Source: Mycobacterium sp. GA-1285
Lineage (GTDB): Bacteria; Actinomycetota; Actinomycetes; Mycobacteriales; Mycobacteriaceae
Direction: 5' to 3'
NCBI RefSeq assembly: GCF_001499905.1
Contig: NZ_LQIS01000010.1
Coordinates: forward strand, 62,001 to 126,000
Length of the DNA: 64,000 bases
Of the stretch, positions 1 through 10,287 are shown piece by piece. The position numbers and the translations under genes were made by a program. Numbering within the stretch: the first letter of the stretch is position 1; every line of letters begins with the position of its first letter. The notes under the pieces were generated by a model. That model saw only the letters and a list, made by a program, of their open reading frames with translations, made no database searches and was not told the origin of the DNA.

Positions 1-975
1 AAACGCGCCCACTACTTCGGCGAGGAGTTGGTGATCTTCCGGACCCGGTCGGGTCGCGTCAATGTCCTCGACGCCTACTGTCAGCACCTGGGCGCGAACA
101 TGGGCGTCGGCGGCACCGTCGAAGGCGAGAACATCGTCTGCCCGTGGCACGGCTGGCAGTGGACCGGCGACGGCACCAACGCGCTGATCCCGTACAGCAA
201 GATCGGCTGCAAACAGAACGTGCGTATCAAGCGCTATCACAGCACCGAGTGGTACGGCTTCATCCTCGTCTGGCACGAACGCCACGGCCGCGCGCCGTAC
301 TGGCAGCCGCCCGTCTTGCCTGAACTCGAGACCGACGAATACTACCCGCTGCACCCCCACACTCGGATGGTCAACAGGGTCAAGGTGCACGCGCAGATGA
401 TCATCGAGAACGCGGCCGACCCATACCACGTCCAGTACGTGCACAAGGCCGCCAATCCCGCCAACACCGCGTCGTTCGAAGTGTCCGGCTATCACCTGCA
501 CGCGACGGTGAACGCGAATTTCGGTGGGGGACGGGCCAAGACGTGGCTCACCCCGAACGGACCCGTCGACGCGAAGATCATCTACGACAACTATTCGCTC
601 GGCCTCGGCGTCGTGCGCTTCCCCTCGGAGCTGGTCGCCACCGTCCAGGTGACGGGCCAGACCCCGGTCGACGAGGACTACACCGACTACTTCTACACCC
701 AGGCATCGATCCGCGAACCGGGCGACCGGGGCGACAAACCCACCGGCCGAGCGGCGAAGTTCCTGCAGCTGCAGCAGGAGGTCATCAAACAGGACTTCTT
801 CACCTGGGAGAACATGAAGTACCTGGAGAAGCCGAACCTCGCCCCCGAGGAGGCCCGCGACTACGCCGCGCTGCGCCGCTGGGCACACCGGTTCTATCCG
901 GGTGCCGAACCGTCGGGCACCGACTTCGGGTACACGCCCACCGGCGAGCCCGACCCGTCCGCAGCCGAGGCTTGA
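1..975 (+). CDS. Rieske [2Fe-2S] ring-hydroxylating oxygenase, KshA-like (5' partial)
   Basis: Oxygenase component of a two-component Rieske non-heme iron monooxygenase or dioxygenase. The reading frame is open from base 1, so the N-terminus lies outside the window. Counting from the first visible codon, the Rieske ligands are Cys27-x-His29 and Cys47-x2-His50. The mononuclear-iron motif D-x2-H-x4-H is at Asp140, His143 and His148. The layout resembles 3-ketosteroid 9-alpha-hydroxylase oxygenases (KshA family), but the substrate cannot be read from sequence. No reductase partner is visible nearby. The stop codon overlaps the next ATG by one base (TGATG), so it is translationally coupled to the downstream ligase in a catabolic operon. 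Confidence 0.9.
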   Translation, partial: KRAHYFGEELVIFRTRSGRVNVLDAYCQHLGANMGVGGTVEGENIVCPWHGWQWTGDGTNALIPYSKIGCKQNVRIKRYHSTEWYGFILVWHERHGRAPYWQPPVLPELETDEYYPLHPHTRMVNRVKVHAQMIIENAADPYHVQYVHKAANPANTASFEVSGYHLHATVNANFGGGRAKTWLTPNGPVDAKIIYDNYSLGLGVVRFPSELVATVQVTGQTPVDEDYTDYFYTQASIREPGDRGDKPTGRAAKFLQLQQEVIKQDFFTWENMKYLEKPNLAPEEARDYAALRRWAHRFYPGAEPSGTDFGYTPTGEPDPSAAEA

Positions 976-2573
976 TGGCCACGGACCGGACGCGGCGCGT
1001 GGAGCCCGCGGCATTCGGCGTCGAACGCTTCACGGTCGCTTCGGTCCTCGATCGGGGCGCCGACCGGTTCGGCGACCAGGTGATGATGGCCATCGACGGC
1101 ACACCCATCACGTTCGCTCAGATGCGCGAGCAGTCCTGCGCCGCCGCGGCGATGCTGGCCGACAGAGGCGTGTGCCGGGGTGACACCGTCGCTCTGTTCG
1201 CCGGGACCTGTCCGGAGTGGGTGTACTTCTGGCTCGGGGCCGCCCGCATCGGTGCTGTGAGCGCGGCCGTCAACGCCGCCTACAAGGGCGAATTCCTGAC
1301 GAACGCTCTCAACGTGTCGCGGGCCAAGCTGGTGGTGACCGACGATGCCCGCCGTGCTCGACTCGCCGAGGTCGCCGACTCCCTCGACGGCTTGGGGACT
1401 CTGCCGATCGACGATTCGGTCGCCACCGAGTTGAGCGGATCGCACCGCGCCACCTACCCGGCGGCGCGCACCGAAGCCGACGAGGTGGGAGCACTGTTCT
1501 TCACCTCGGGAACCACCGGCCCGTCGAAGGCGGTGGCGACCACCTGGCATTACCTGTTCGTCGCGGCGGCCACCGTCGCATCGGCGTGGGAGTACGGCCG
1601 GGGTGACGTGATCTGGACCGCGATGCCGCTGTTCCACCTCAGCGCCGCTCCAACCGTGCTGGCCCCGATGCTCGTCGGCGGAACCAGCGTGCTGGCGAGC
1701 GCCTTTCACCCTGCCGATGTGTGGGACGAGTTACGAGCCTGCCGCGCAGCAGGATTCGCCGGGGCAGGCGCGATGGTGTCGATGCTGTGGAATCTGCCCC
1801 CCGACCCGCGCGACGCACAGCTCGGAATCCGATTCATCTCGGCCGCACCCATTCCGGCCGAGTTGTACCGCGCGATCGAGCACCGGTACCGGTGCCGCGT
1901 GGTGACGATGTACGGAATGACCGAAGCGTTCCCGATCGCCTACAAGGCGGTTTCGGACGACGGCGTCCCGGGTACGTCAGGAAAAGTCAATCCGGCCTTC
2001 GAGGTCCGCATCGTCGACGGGAACGGTCGCCCCGTTGCCGCTGGCGTGACGGGTGAGATCGCGTGCCGGCCGCGGACAGCGCATGTGATGAGCGAGGGGT
2101 ATGTGTCGTCCGCGCCCGGGCACCGCGGCCTGCGGGTCGAGCCCCACCCGGAGTGGTTCCGGACAGGCGATCTGGGCTCCCTCGACGACGGCAACAACCT
2201 GACCTTCGTCGACCGCGTCAAGGACTCGCTGCGCAGACGTGGCGAGAACGTGTCCTCGGTCGAGCTCGAGCACGTGGTGATGCAGCACCCGGCGGTCGCC
2301 GAGGCCGCCGCGATCGGCGTCCCCAGCGAGTTGGGCGAGGACGACATCCTCGTCGTCGTGGCCCTTCGTCCCGGCGAGACGGTCGACCTTCCCGAACTGC
2401 TCGACTTCTGCGCCGCGCGCATGCCGTACTTCTGCGTGCCCCGGTATCTCGAAGTGCTGGACGAGATTCCGAAGAACGTCATCGGGCGGGTGCGAAAGGA
2501 TCTCCTGCGGCAACGGGGTCTGAGGGCGGCGGTGTGGGATCGAGAAGCCCACGGCTACCTGCTGAGTCGGTGA
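975..2573 (+). CDS. AMP-forming acyl-CoA synthetase (class I adenylate-forming enzyme)
   Basis: About 532 residues, the usual length for fatty- or aromatic-acid:CoA ligases, which activate a carboxylate as acyl-AMP and transfer it to CoA. The phosphate-binding motif TSGTTG is at residues 177-182, followed by YGMTEAF and the hinge segment WFRTGDLG. At the C-terminus the family signature Gly-Lys that carries the catalytic lysine reads Gly504-Arg505, with Lys508 three residues later; some subfamilies show this shift. The ATG overlaps the stop of the Rieske gene. A longer upstream extension in this frame lies inside that gene and was rejected. Its position suggests it activates an acid derived from the same substrate. 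Confidence 0.88.
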   Translation: MATDRTRRVEPAAFGVERFTVASVLDRGADRFGDQVMMAIDGTPITFAQMREQSCAAAAMLADRGVCRGDTVALFAGTCPEWVYFWLGAARIGAVSAAVNAAYKGEFLTNALNVSRAKLVVTDDARRARLAEVADSLDGLGTLPIDDSVATELSGSHRATYPAARTEADEVGALFFTSGTTGPSKAVATTWHYLFVAAATVASAWEYGRGDVIWTAMPLFHLSAAPTVLAPMLVGGTSVLASAFHPADVWDELRACRAAGFAGAGAMVSMLWNLPPDPRDAQLGIRFISAAPIPAELYRAIEHRYRCRVVTMYGMTEAFPIAYKAVSDDGVPGTSGKVNPAFEVRIVDGNGRPVAAGVTGEIACRPRTAHVMSEGYVSSAPGHRGLRVEPHPEWFRTGDLGSLDDGNNLTFVDRVKDSLRRRGENVSSVELEHVVMQHPAVAEAAAIGVPSELGEDDILVVVALRPGETVDLPELLDFCAARMPYFCVPRYLEVLDEIPKNVIGRVRKDLLRQRGLRAAVWDREAHGYLLSR

Positions 2574-2585
2574 AGGAGTCAGGCG

Positions 2586-2999
2586 ATGGCATTGAGCTAC
2601 CAACAGCAGTACGTCCTCGACGGGCTGGCCGGGCGGGCGGCGATCCTCAACCTCGACGCCAGGCACAACCGGTTGTTCTCCAGCGGCGACCTGGCCGGTT
2701 GGCTGGCCACGTTCCGGCATTCGGGTGCGACCTACACCAGGGGCGCAGAGACTTTCTCCAACCTCGCGGAGGCATTCGACGGCGGGACTGGACGGCGACT
2801 GGTCACGGTCGACCACGACATCACCGTCGACGGTGTCGAAGCGACTCAACAGTGCGTCGCATTGCTGTTCTGCGACAACCGACTCGAGGCCACCGGCAGC
2901 TACACCGACCGCCTTGTCTACGAGCGCGGTGGGTGGTACTTCGCCTCGCGACGACTGGCCTGGGATGCCGTTCCGCACGAGAGCGCGCTACCGGGGTGA
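2586..2999 (+). CDS. SnoaL/NTF2-like small protein
   Basis: Predicted 137-residue protein with the composition and length of the SnoaL-like alpha+beta barrel family (ketosteroid isomerase, bile-acid 7-alpha-dehydratase and ring-hydroxylating beta-subunit relatives). It starts 12 bases after the ligase stop, with AAGGAG just upstream of the ATG. Its stop overlaps the GTG of the following dehydratase gene. In steroid and aromatic catabolic operons such proteins act as isomerases, dehydratases or binding partners. No catalytic residue can be assigned with confidence here. A beta subunit of the Rieske oxygenase is possible, but KshA-like enzymes do not normally have one. Confidence 0.75.
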   Translation: MALSYQQQYVLDGLAGRAAILNLDARHNRLFSSGDLAGWLATFRHSGATYTRGAETFSNLAEAFDGGTGRRLVTVDHDITVDGVEATQQCVALLFCDNRLEATGSYTDRLVYERGGWYFASRRLAWDAVPHESALPG

Positions 3000-3526
3000 C
3001 CGAGACAGTCCGGTACGAGCTGGCCTTCGGCACGTACGAAGACGCGTTGCGGATGGTCGGCACGCGCACGCCGCCGAGGTACGCGGGCACCGCGGTGAGC
3101 GCGGCCCGCATCCAGCATTTCGCGGCCATGGTCCGTGACTCGAACCCGGCGTACTGGGACGAGGACTTCGCTCGCCGACAGTGGGGTGGATTGCTCGCCC
3201 CGCCCGGCCTGCTGATGGGTTGGCTGATCCCACCGCCGTGGCTGCCGAACGGCCGGCCACCGGTCGCGGCGATCGCGATCCGCGTACCGCTTCCGGGGAC
3301 CACGTTCATCAACGCCGCCAACGACGCCGAGTTCTTCTGCACCATCGCTGAAGGTGACCGCTTGCACCTGATCGAGGAGGTCGTCTCGGTCTCGCCCGAA
3401 AAACGCACCCGCGTGGGAGTCGGTCATTTCGTCCAGACCTGCGACGAGTTCCACCGTGACGACGGCACTCTGGTCGCCGTCAACCGCAACACCTTGTTTC
3501 GCTTCACTCCCGAGGCGCAGGCGTGA
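2996..3526 (+). CDS. FAS1-like / MaoC N-terminal-type dehydratase subunit
   Basis: About 176 residues with the N-terminal MaoC/FAS1-like hotdog fold (for example the segment RIQHFAAMVRDSNPAYWDED near residue 40). Such chains pair with a short MaoC chain to form an enoyl-CoA hydratase in which only one hotdog is catalytic, as in ChsH1/ChsH2 or the HadAB/HadBC enzymes. The chosen GTG overlaps the previous stop by four bases (GTGA). A much longer open frame extends upstream but only shadows the ligase. Probably it hydrates an enoyl-CoA produced from the acid activated by the neighbouring ligase. Specificity is unknown. Confidence 0.8.
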   Translation: MTETVRYELAFGTYEDALRMVGTRTPPRYAGTAVSAARIQHFAAMVRDSNPAYWDEDFARRQWGGLLAPPGLLMGWLIPPPWLPNGRPPVAAIAIRVPLPGTTFINAANDAEFFCTIAEGDRLHLIEEVVSVSPEKRTRVGVGHFVQTCDEFHRDDGTLVAVNRNTLFRFTPEAQA

Positions 3527-3936
3527 GGGCGCACCCCGGTGTGCACTGGGAGCGGGTCGCGGTCCCGTCGGACCTTCCGGAACTGGTCGACCACATCGAC
3601 TACCAGCGCGTCGTGATGAACCCCGGCGCGACGTGGGATTACTTTCCCGCACACTATGATCCGGGCTACGCCGAACGGCATGGACATCCGACGATCTTCG
3701 TCAACACGATGCACATCGCCGGATTCGTCGACCGTATCGCGACGGACTGGGCCGGCCCGTACAGCCGCGTGGTGCGCCGCAAGATCACCCTGCTCGGCTC
3801 CATCTACGCCGGCGACTCGATGGTGGGTCGCGGCCGGGTCGTGGCCAAGCGTGACTGCCGCCTGGTCGACCTGCAGATCACCGTGTCCAACCAACGCGGA
3901 GAGCTGTGCTGCCCGGCGGAGGTGACGCTCGAGCTG

Positions 3937-3945
<9 letters not shown>
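3523..3945 (+). CDS. MaoC-like hydratase subunit
   Basis: 140-residue single-hotdog protein of the MaoC-like dehydratase family. It starts with GTG overlapping the stop of the FAS1-like partner (GTGA), so the two chains are probably made in equal amounts and form a heteromeric hydratase. The segment MNPGATWDYFPAHYDPGYA sits where the MaoC Asp/His active-site region is expected, with an Asp and a His present. The gene ends nine bases into the convergent aldehyde dehydrogenase gene, and no terminator hairpin is visible between them. This is the last gene of the plus-strand operon that begins beyond the left edge. Confidence 0.8.
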
Positions 3946-6573
<2,628 letters not shown>

Positions 6574-6594
6574 AGTGATGCAGGGGGATTCGCG

Positions 6595-7002
6595 CTAGAC
6601 GCCGTCGGTCGGCGTGGAGTCCGGATCGGATGCGTCCAGCACACTGACCGCGATGCCGTACGGCAGGAACCGCACCTTGCGGGCGGAATCGGTGTTGTTC
6701 TTGTTGGCGCGGAGCGCGTCCAGCTCGGTGGGGTAGACCTGCTCGATATGTGCCCCGCCATCATCGTCCACGGTGTAGATCGCCCACACCCCGTCGCCGG
6801 TCTCACCGGCGGTCTCCGGTTCGCGCCGCGGCCGCGACGAGCGGGTGAACTCGTCGACCAGATTGGCCCAGCCCGCGCGTTCCCCCGACGTGCTGAAGAA
6901 CCTACCGAGGCCGTCGAGCGCATCACGCAATCCCTCGCCCGCTTCGCGCACGACGCGGTCGAACTCCTCGGGGTCGAACCCGAACGGGCCGTTGCTGCTC
7001 AT
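6595..7002 (-). CDS. Conserved hypothetical protein, 135 aa
   Basis: Not recognised as a named family. The chain is hydrophilic, with an acidic amphipathic N-terminal half (GFDPEEFDRVVREAGEGLRD) and a C-terminal half of likely beta strands (VWAIYTVDDDGGAHIEQVYP). There is no signal peptide or membrane segment. The ATG is preceded by GAGGAGG at good spacing; a longer frame upstream lacks a ribosome site. It ends 22 bases after the antigen 85 gene, convergent with it. Probably a cytoplasmic mycobacterial protein. Confidence 0.75.
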   Translation of the reverse strand: MSSNGPFGFDPEEFDRVVREAGEGLRDALDGLGRFFSTSGERAGWANLVDEFTRSSRPRREPETAGETGDGVWAIYTVDDDGGAHIEQVYPTELDALRANKNNTDSARKVRFLPYGIAVSVLDASDPDSTPTDGV

Positions 7003-7108
7003 GGTGATCCTCCTCGGCGCCCCGCACCACTGCGCGGCGATGCTTCCAGTGTGCCCGCCGGCGCGGAAGTAGTCGACTGGAGCGATACCGAAGTGGTAGG
7101 CAAACTCT

Positions 7109-7912
7109 ATGGCCATCTCCCGGGCCGACGCCCTGGCCGCCGTCGAGCGATCCCCGGACGCGATCGCCGTCCACGACCGCCAGGCGTGGGTCGCCGCCTT
7201 CACCGTCGACGGGGTCGTCGAAGACCCGGTGGGATCGCAACCGCACCGGGGAACGACGGCCATCGCCCGCTTCTACGACACCTTCATCGGTCCGCGCGAC
7301 ATAGCGTTCCACCGCGACGTCGACATCGTGGTGGCCTCGACCGTGATCCGCGACCTGGAACTCGAGATCCAGATGACGGCCGGTTTGAGGATGCGGATCC
7401 CCGCCTACCTGCGGTACCGCCTCGAAGACCGCGCGGGCGAACTGAAAATTGTTGAGCTGTCGGCGTTTTGGGAACTTCCCGCGATGGTCGGGCAGTTTCT
7501 CAAAGGCGGAATCCGATCCGTGCCCGCCGGGCTCCAGCTGTCCCGGGGGCTGCTGACGAATCAGGGCCTCGTCGGGGCGCTCGGTTTTCTCGGCGGCTTC
7601 CGTGGCGTCGGCCCCCAGGGTAAGCGGCGGTTCGACGAGTTCCTCGCGGCCGGCCACGCGGGTGACGAGGTGGGGTTGCGGCGCTGGTTGGGAGGCGGCA
7701 CACACATCACCGCCGGCGAGCGCACACCGATGGGCAGCACCGAACTGCTGTCCAGGCTGACCGGCACCCGCTCGCGCAAACTGATCGTCTCGGGCCACAG
7801 CCTGGTGTGCGGCATCGAGGGCGCCGGGTCCCGCGACGTGCTCGTCGCCGACGTGGCGGGGAAGCCGTTCGCGATCAGGCGAATCCGCTACTACGCCGGT
7901 ACGGCGGCCTGA
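7109..7912 (+). CDS. NTF2/SnoaL-like double-domain protein, 267 aa
   Basis: The N-terminal half (residues about 1-125) has the nuclear-transport-factor-2/ketosteroid-isomerase pattern (HDRQAWVAAFTVDGVVEDPVG), with a helix, then 'region of variable charge', then strands. The second half (about 170-265) repeats the character of a second NTF2-like unit (RRFDEFLAAGHAGDEVGLRRWL). The middle is hydrophobic and glycine-rich. A binding or isomerase role on a lipid- or steroid-like ligand is usual for the fold, but no catalytic Asp/Tyr pair can be identified with certainty. It is divergent from the gene at 6595-7002 and monocistronic as far as can be seen. Confidence 0.75.
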   Translation: MAISRADALAAVERSPDAIAVHDRQAWVAAFTVDGVVEDPVGSQPHRGTTAIARFYDTFIGPRDIAFHRDVDIVVASTVIRDLELEIQMTAGLRMRIPAYLRYRLEDRAGELKIVELSAFWELPAMVGQFLKGGIRSVPAGLQLSRGLLTNQGLVGALGFLGGFRGVGPQGKRRFDEFLAAGHAGDEVGLRRWLGGGTHITAGERTPMGSTELLSRLTGTRSRKLIVSGHSLVCGIEGAGSRDVLVADVAGKPFAIRRIRYYAGTAA

Positions 7913-7958
7913 CTCCGCCGGACGTTTCGCCTCCTCGTGCCGCGGCAACCCGGCAACC

Positions 7959-8396
7959 ATGCGAGGCACCGATTCCCGCGAGGTCGCGATCGTGGGCGTG
8001 GTCGTGGCCGCGGTACTGGCGTCCTGTCTGATCCTGACCACGATCGGAAGGCTCGCGACGCTCGACCAGACGTGGACGGCCGCGGCGATCCTCGGCATCC
8101 CCACCGTCGCGGTGCTCACGGTGACCGGCTACCGGCACTACGGGCCGGCACGCAGCGTGGCCGTCGCGGTGATCGTCATGGGCATCGCACTGATGGCCAG
8201 CTGGGCGTTCTCGGTTCATGTGGTGGCCGCCGCGATGAGCGGTTCGACGACAACCCTGGCCATGGGTGTCCTGCTGTACGGGACACCGGCCCTCATCGTG
8301 GCGGTGGTCGGGGTGCTGGCGCTCAAGCTGGTGCCGCCTCGCTCCCGGCCACCCGATCGTTTGACCACATCCGTCACGGGTAATCGGAGCGCATGA
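7959..8396 (+). CDS. Small membrane protein with four predicted TM helices
   Basis: 145 residues with hydrophobic stretches at about 9-28, 40-57, 66-92 and 98-125, consistent with four transmembrane helices and a short basic cytoplasmic tail. No known family was recognised. The stop codon overlaps the ATG of the following acidic mini-protein (ATGA), so the two are probably translated as a coupled pair. The ATG follows a weak purine run only. Confidence 0.7.
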   Translation: MRGTDSREVAIVGVVVAAVLASCLILTTIGRLATLDQTWTAAAILGIPTVAVLTVTGYRHYGPARSVAVAVIVMGIALMASWAFSVHVVAAAMSGSTTTLAMGVLLYGTPALIVAVVGVLALKLVPPRSRPPDRLTTSVTGNRSA

Positions 8397-8578
8397 CTCC
8401 GCGTGAAGGCGACGACAGCAGCGAAGAGGGCGTCACCGAGGACGACCACGTGGCGGCCTCTCGCGCCGGGAAGGACGGCGGCGACGACGACGGCACCTAC
8501 GTCGGCCAGACGTTCTCCGACGACGCGATCGACGCGGAGGAGACCGGCGCCGAGGCGCGCAGCGACGACAGTCGTTGA
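8393..8578 (+). CDS. Small acidic protein, 61 aa
   Basis: Very acidic, Asp/Glu/Ser/Gly-rich polypeptide (MTPREGDDSSEEG at the start, many DD and EE pairs) with no hydrophobic segment, so probably disordered and cytoplasmic. It overlaps the preceding membrane-protein gene by ATGA, the best argument that it is translated. No family recognised. Its charge suggests a binding partner of the basic loops of the membrane protein, which is inference. Confidence 0.6.
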   Translation: MTPREGDDSSEEGVTEDDHVAASRAGKDGGDDDGTYVGQTFSDDAIDAEETGAEARSDDSR

Positions 8579-8699
8579 CGGGGCCGGACACAGGGTTGCG
8601 GAACGGTCGCAAGAACGTCGCGAGAGGTTTGCACGAGGTGTCTCGATTCGGTCGCGGCGGTCGCGTCGCGTGCGGCGCACCGTGGGCACGTGAGACGGT

Positions 8700-9281
8700 A
8701 TGAGCACCATGCCTGTCGACGATGAGTCCACCGAGATAACCTACGAGGAATTCGGCCGCAAATTCTTCGAGGTCGCCGTCACCGAGCAGCGGGTCGGCGA
8801 CGCCATCGCCGAAATCGCGGGCGACGAGTTCGAGATGGGTCCGATCGCTCAGGGACCCGGCAAGATCGCGAAGGTCACCGCCAAGGTCCGGATCCAGGAG
8901 CCACGACTGACCCGCCACGTCGGACCGCTGATCACGTTCGCCATCCGCATCCCGCTGGAAATCGACATGCAGGTCGATCTGCGCATCGACAAGCCGAAGT
9001 TCATGGTCTTCGGCGAGATCGCGTTGCGCGCCACCGCGCGCGCCGCCGAACCGTTGCTGTTGGTCCTCGACGTCGAGAAACCGCGGGCCTCCGACATCTC
9101 CATCCACGTCACGTCCAAGTCGCTGCGTGGCGAGCTGGTCCGCATCCTCGGGGGCATCGACGCCGAGATCCGGCGGTTCATCGCCGCCCACGTCGCCGGC
9201 GAGATCGACAGCCCGGCCTCCCAAAAGGCCAAGGTGATCGATGTGAGCGCCACCATCGACACCACCTGGACGGGCGTCTGA
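8700..9281 (+). CDS. Conserved hypothetical protein, 193 aa
   Basis: Soluble protein without signal peptide or membrane helix. The middle shows alternating strands (KVTAKVRIQEPRLTRH, PLEIDMQVDLRIDKPK, MVFGEIALRATAR), which suggests a long curved beta-sheet of the lipid-binding type. A C-terminal amphipathic helix follows (LRGELVRILGGIDAEIRRFI). No catalytic motif and no family I can name. The first ATG is used; a second in-frame ATG three codons later is possible. The 121-bp gap upstream holds no other gene. Confidence 0.75.
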   Translation: MSTMPVDDESTEITYEEFGRKFFEVAVTEQRVGDAIAEIAGDEFEMGPIAQGPGKIAKVTAKVRIQEPRLTRHVGPLITFAIRIPLEIDMQVDLRIDKPKFMVFGEIALRATARAAEPLLLVLDVEKPRASDISIHVTSKSLRGELVRILGGIDAEIRRFIAAHVAGEIDSPASQKAKVIDVSATIDTTWTGV

Positions 9282-9306
9282 GGGGCCGACAACGTAGGAT
9301 TCCCGG

Positions 9307-9672
9307 GTGCTTAGCAAACCCGTGTCGGCGATCGCGCTGACCTCCGGACTTCTCGCCGTCGCGGCCTTGGTTTCCGCGCCCGCGCAGGCGGACCCCGTCG
9401 ATGACGCGTTTCTCAACGCGGTGACGGAGGCCGGCGTCGTCATGAGCGACCCGAGCAGTGCCGTCGCGGTCGGCCAACAGGTGTGCCCCATGCTGGCCGA
9501 TCCGGGCCAGAACGCCGCCAACGTCGCGGCGAAGGTCGCCGAAATGGGCGGCATGCCACTGGGCCCGGCCACCATGTTCACCGGGATCGCGATCTCGATG
9601 TTCTGCCCCGCGATGGTGTCCTCGATCGGCAGCGGGGACTCGCCGATCCCGCTGCCGTTCCTCGGGATCTGA
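9307..9672 (+). CDS. Secreted DUF732-like small protein
   Basis: 121 residues. The GTG start gives an N-terminal signal peptide cleaved near AQA-DP (about residue 29), followed by DDAFLNAVTEAGV, the usual opening of mycobacterial DUF732 proteins. A pair of cysteines (QQVCPML and SMFCPAM) probably forms a disulfide. A C-terminal Pro/Ile/Leu-rich tail follows. Exported, function unknown; this family is expanded in mycobacteria. It sits 25 bases after the previous gene and is convergent with the PASTA-like gene at 9847-10149. Confidence 0.8.
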   Translation: MLSKPVSAIALTSGLLAVAALVSAPAQADPVDDAFLNAVTEAGVVMSDPSSAVAVGQQVCPMLADPGQNAANVAAKVAEMGGMPLGPATMFTGIAISMFCPAMVSSIGSGDSPIPLPFLGI

Positions 9673-9717
9673 GCGGCCAGGATTCCAAAAGCGCCCGGGT
9701 CTCCAAGCGCGGCCGAT

Positions 9718-9772
9718 CGGTTGTGAATCCGGCGACGCTTTTCGGCCGATTTCGTCGTCAGATTCACAACCG
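9718..9772. repeat. Long inverted repeat between convergent genes
   Basis: Arms CGGTTGTGAATC (9718-9729) and GATTCACAACCG (9761-9772) pair perfectly over 12 bp. Inside, CGACG and CGTCG add a second 5-bp stem after a small internal loop. It lies between the 3' ends of two convergent genes, together with a second hairpin at 9812-9829. It could be a bidirectional terminator or a small palindromic repeat unit; no U-tract follows either arm. Confidence 0.6.
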
Positions 9773-9811
9773 CGGGCCGGACCGGCGTCGGCGCCTCCGG
9801 ATACGAAGAGC

Positions 9812-9829
9812 GGCACCCCTGCGGGTGCC
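9812..9829 (-). terminator. GC-rich hairpin, probable terminator
   Basis: GGCACCC-CTGC-GGGTGCC forms a 7-bp stem with a 4-base loop. It can be extended by GAG/CTC across a C-C mismatch. It lies 18 bases beyond the stop of the minus-strand secreted protein gene and has no T-run, as is common for mycobacterial terminators. Confidence 0.55.
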
Positions 9830-9846
9830 CCTCGTGTCCAGCTCGG

Positions 9847-10149
9847 CTACTTGACGTCGACGTAGACGAGACGGTCCTGATGCGTTGTGTAGTTCCGGCT
9901 GCTCCCGATCACCGGGCCGCCCACCTCCATCCGGGTGAAGGTGGGGCCCTCGCGGACCGCGACCACCTCAGCCTCGCTGAGTGGGGCGGTGCCCACCTGG
10001 GTGACGATGACCCGGTATCCCTCGGACCGCAGCTGGTTGATGGTGTCCTGCGCGTTCTGTGACCCCGACGGTGCGGCGGCTACCGGTGCGGCCAGCCCGA
10101 TCACGGCGGCCAGTCCGCTTGCCACGGCTGCGATTCCTGTCTTCTTCAT
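9847..10149 (-). CDS. Secreted PASTA-like small protein, probably iron-regulated
   Basis: 100 residues. A signal peptide (MKKTGIAAVASG onward) is cleaved near AAA-PSG, leaving a domain of about 72 residues. The domain pattern NAQDTINQLRSEGYRVIV ... LSEAEVVAVREGP resembles a single PASTA unit. The ATG was chosen because GAGAGGCAAGAG precedes it; an ATG 54 bases further upstream would put 18 polar residues before the signal peptide. A 15/19 match to the IdeR box lies 67-85 bases upstream, so expression is predicted to rise when iron is low. Ligand unknown; cell-wall peptide or metal binding are both possible. Confidence 0.75.
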   Translation of the reverse strand: MKKTGIAAVASGLAAVIGLAAPVAAAPSGSQNAQDTINQLRSEGYRVIVTQVGTAPLSEAEVVAVREGPTFTRMEVGGPVIGSSRNYTTHQDRLVYVDVK

Positions 10150-10215
10150 CTCTTGCCTCTCTTCTGTTGTCCTCAAAGCCGTCGAAGGCGGTCTGGAGCG
10201 CATGGTTCAGCCGCG

Positions 10216-10234
10216 TCGAGTTAGGCTCACCTAA
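10216..10234. promoter_or_regulatory. IdeR-type iron box
   Basis: TCGAGTTAGGCTCACCTAA matches 15 of 19 positions of the established mycobacterial IdeR consensus TTAGGTTAGGCTAACCTAA, including the core TTAGGCT and the terminal ACCTAA. It lies upstream of the minus-strand secreted gene and 54 bases beyond the 3' end of the DUF2993-like gene, so only the secreted gene is a plausible target. Confidence 0.7.
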
Positions 10235-10287
10235 CACAACGGCCGCGTATTCGGATTCATTCCAGATGGTCGGGCGAACCCGCAACG

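Noticed and set aside
1977..2978. 333-codon minus-strand frame opposite the ligase and SnoaL gene
   Set aside because: Opposite strongly recognisable domains and has no ribosome site or family pattern.
8433..9767. 444-codon minus-strand open frame
   Set aside because: Lies opposite three plus-strand genes with better protein character (a signal peptide, an ATGA overlap). Its own sequence is Arg/Asp/Gly-rich and low-complexity, typical of a frame in high-GC antisense DNA.
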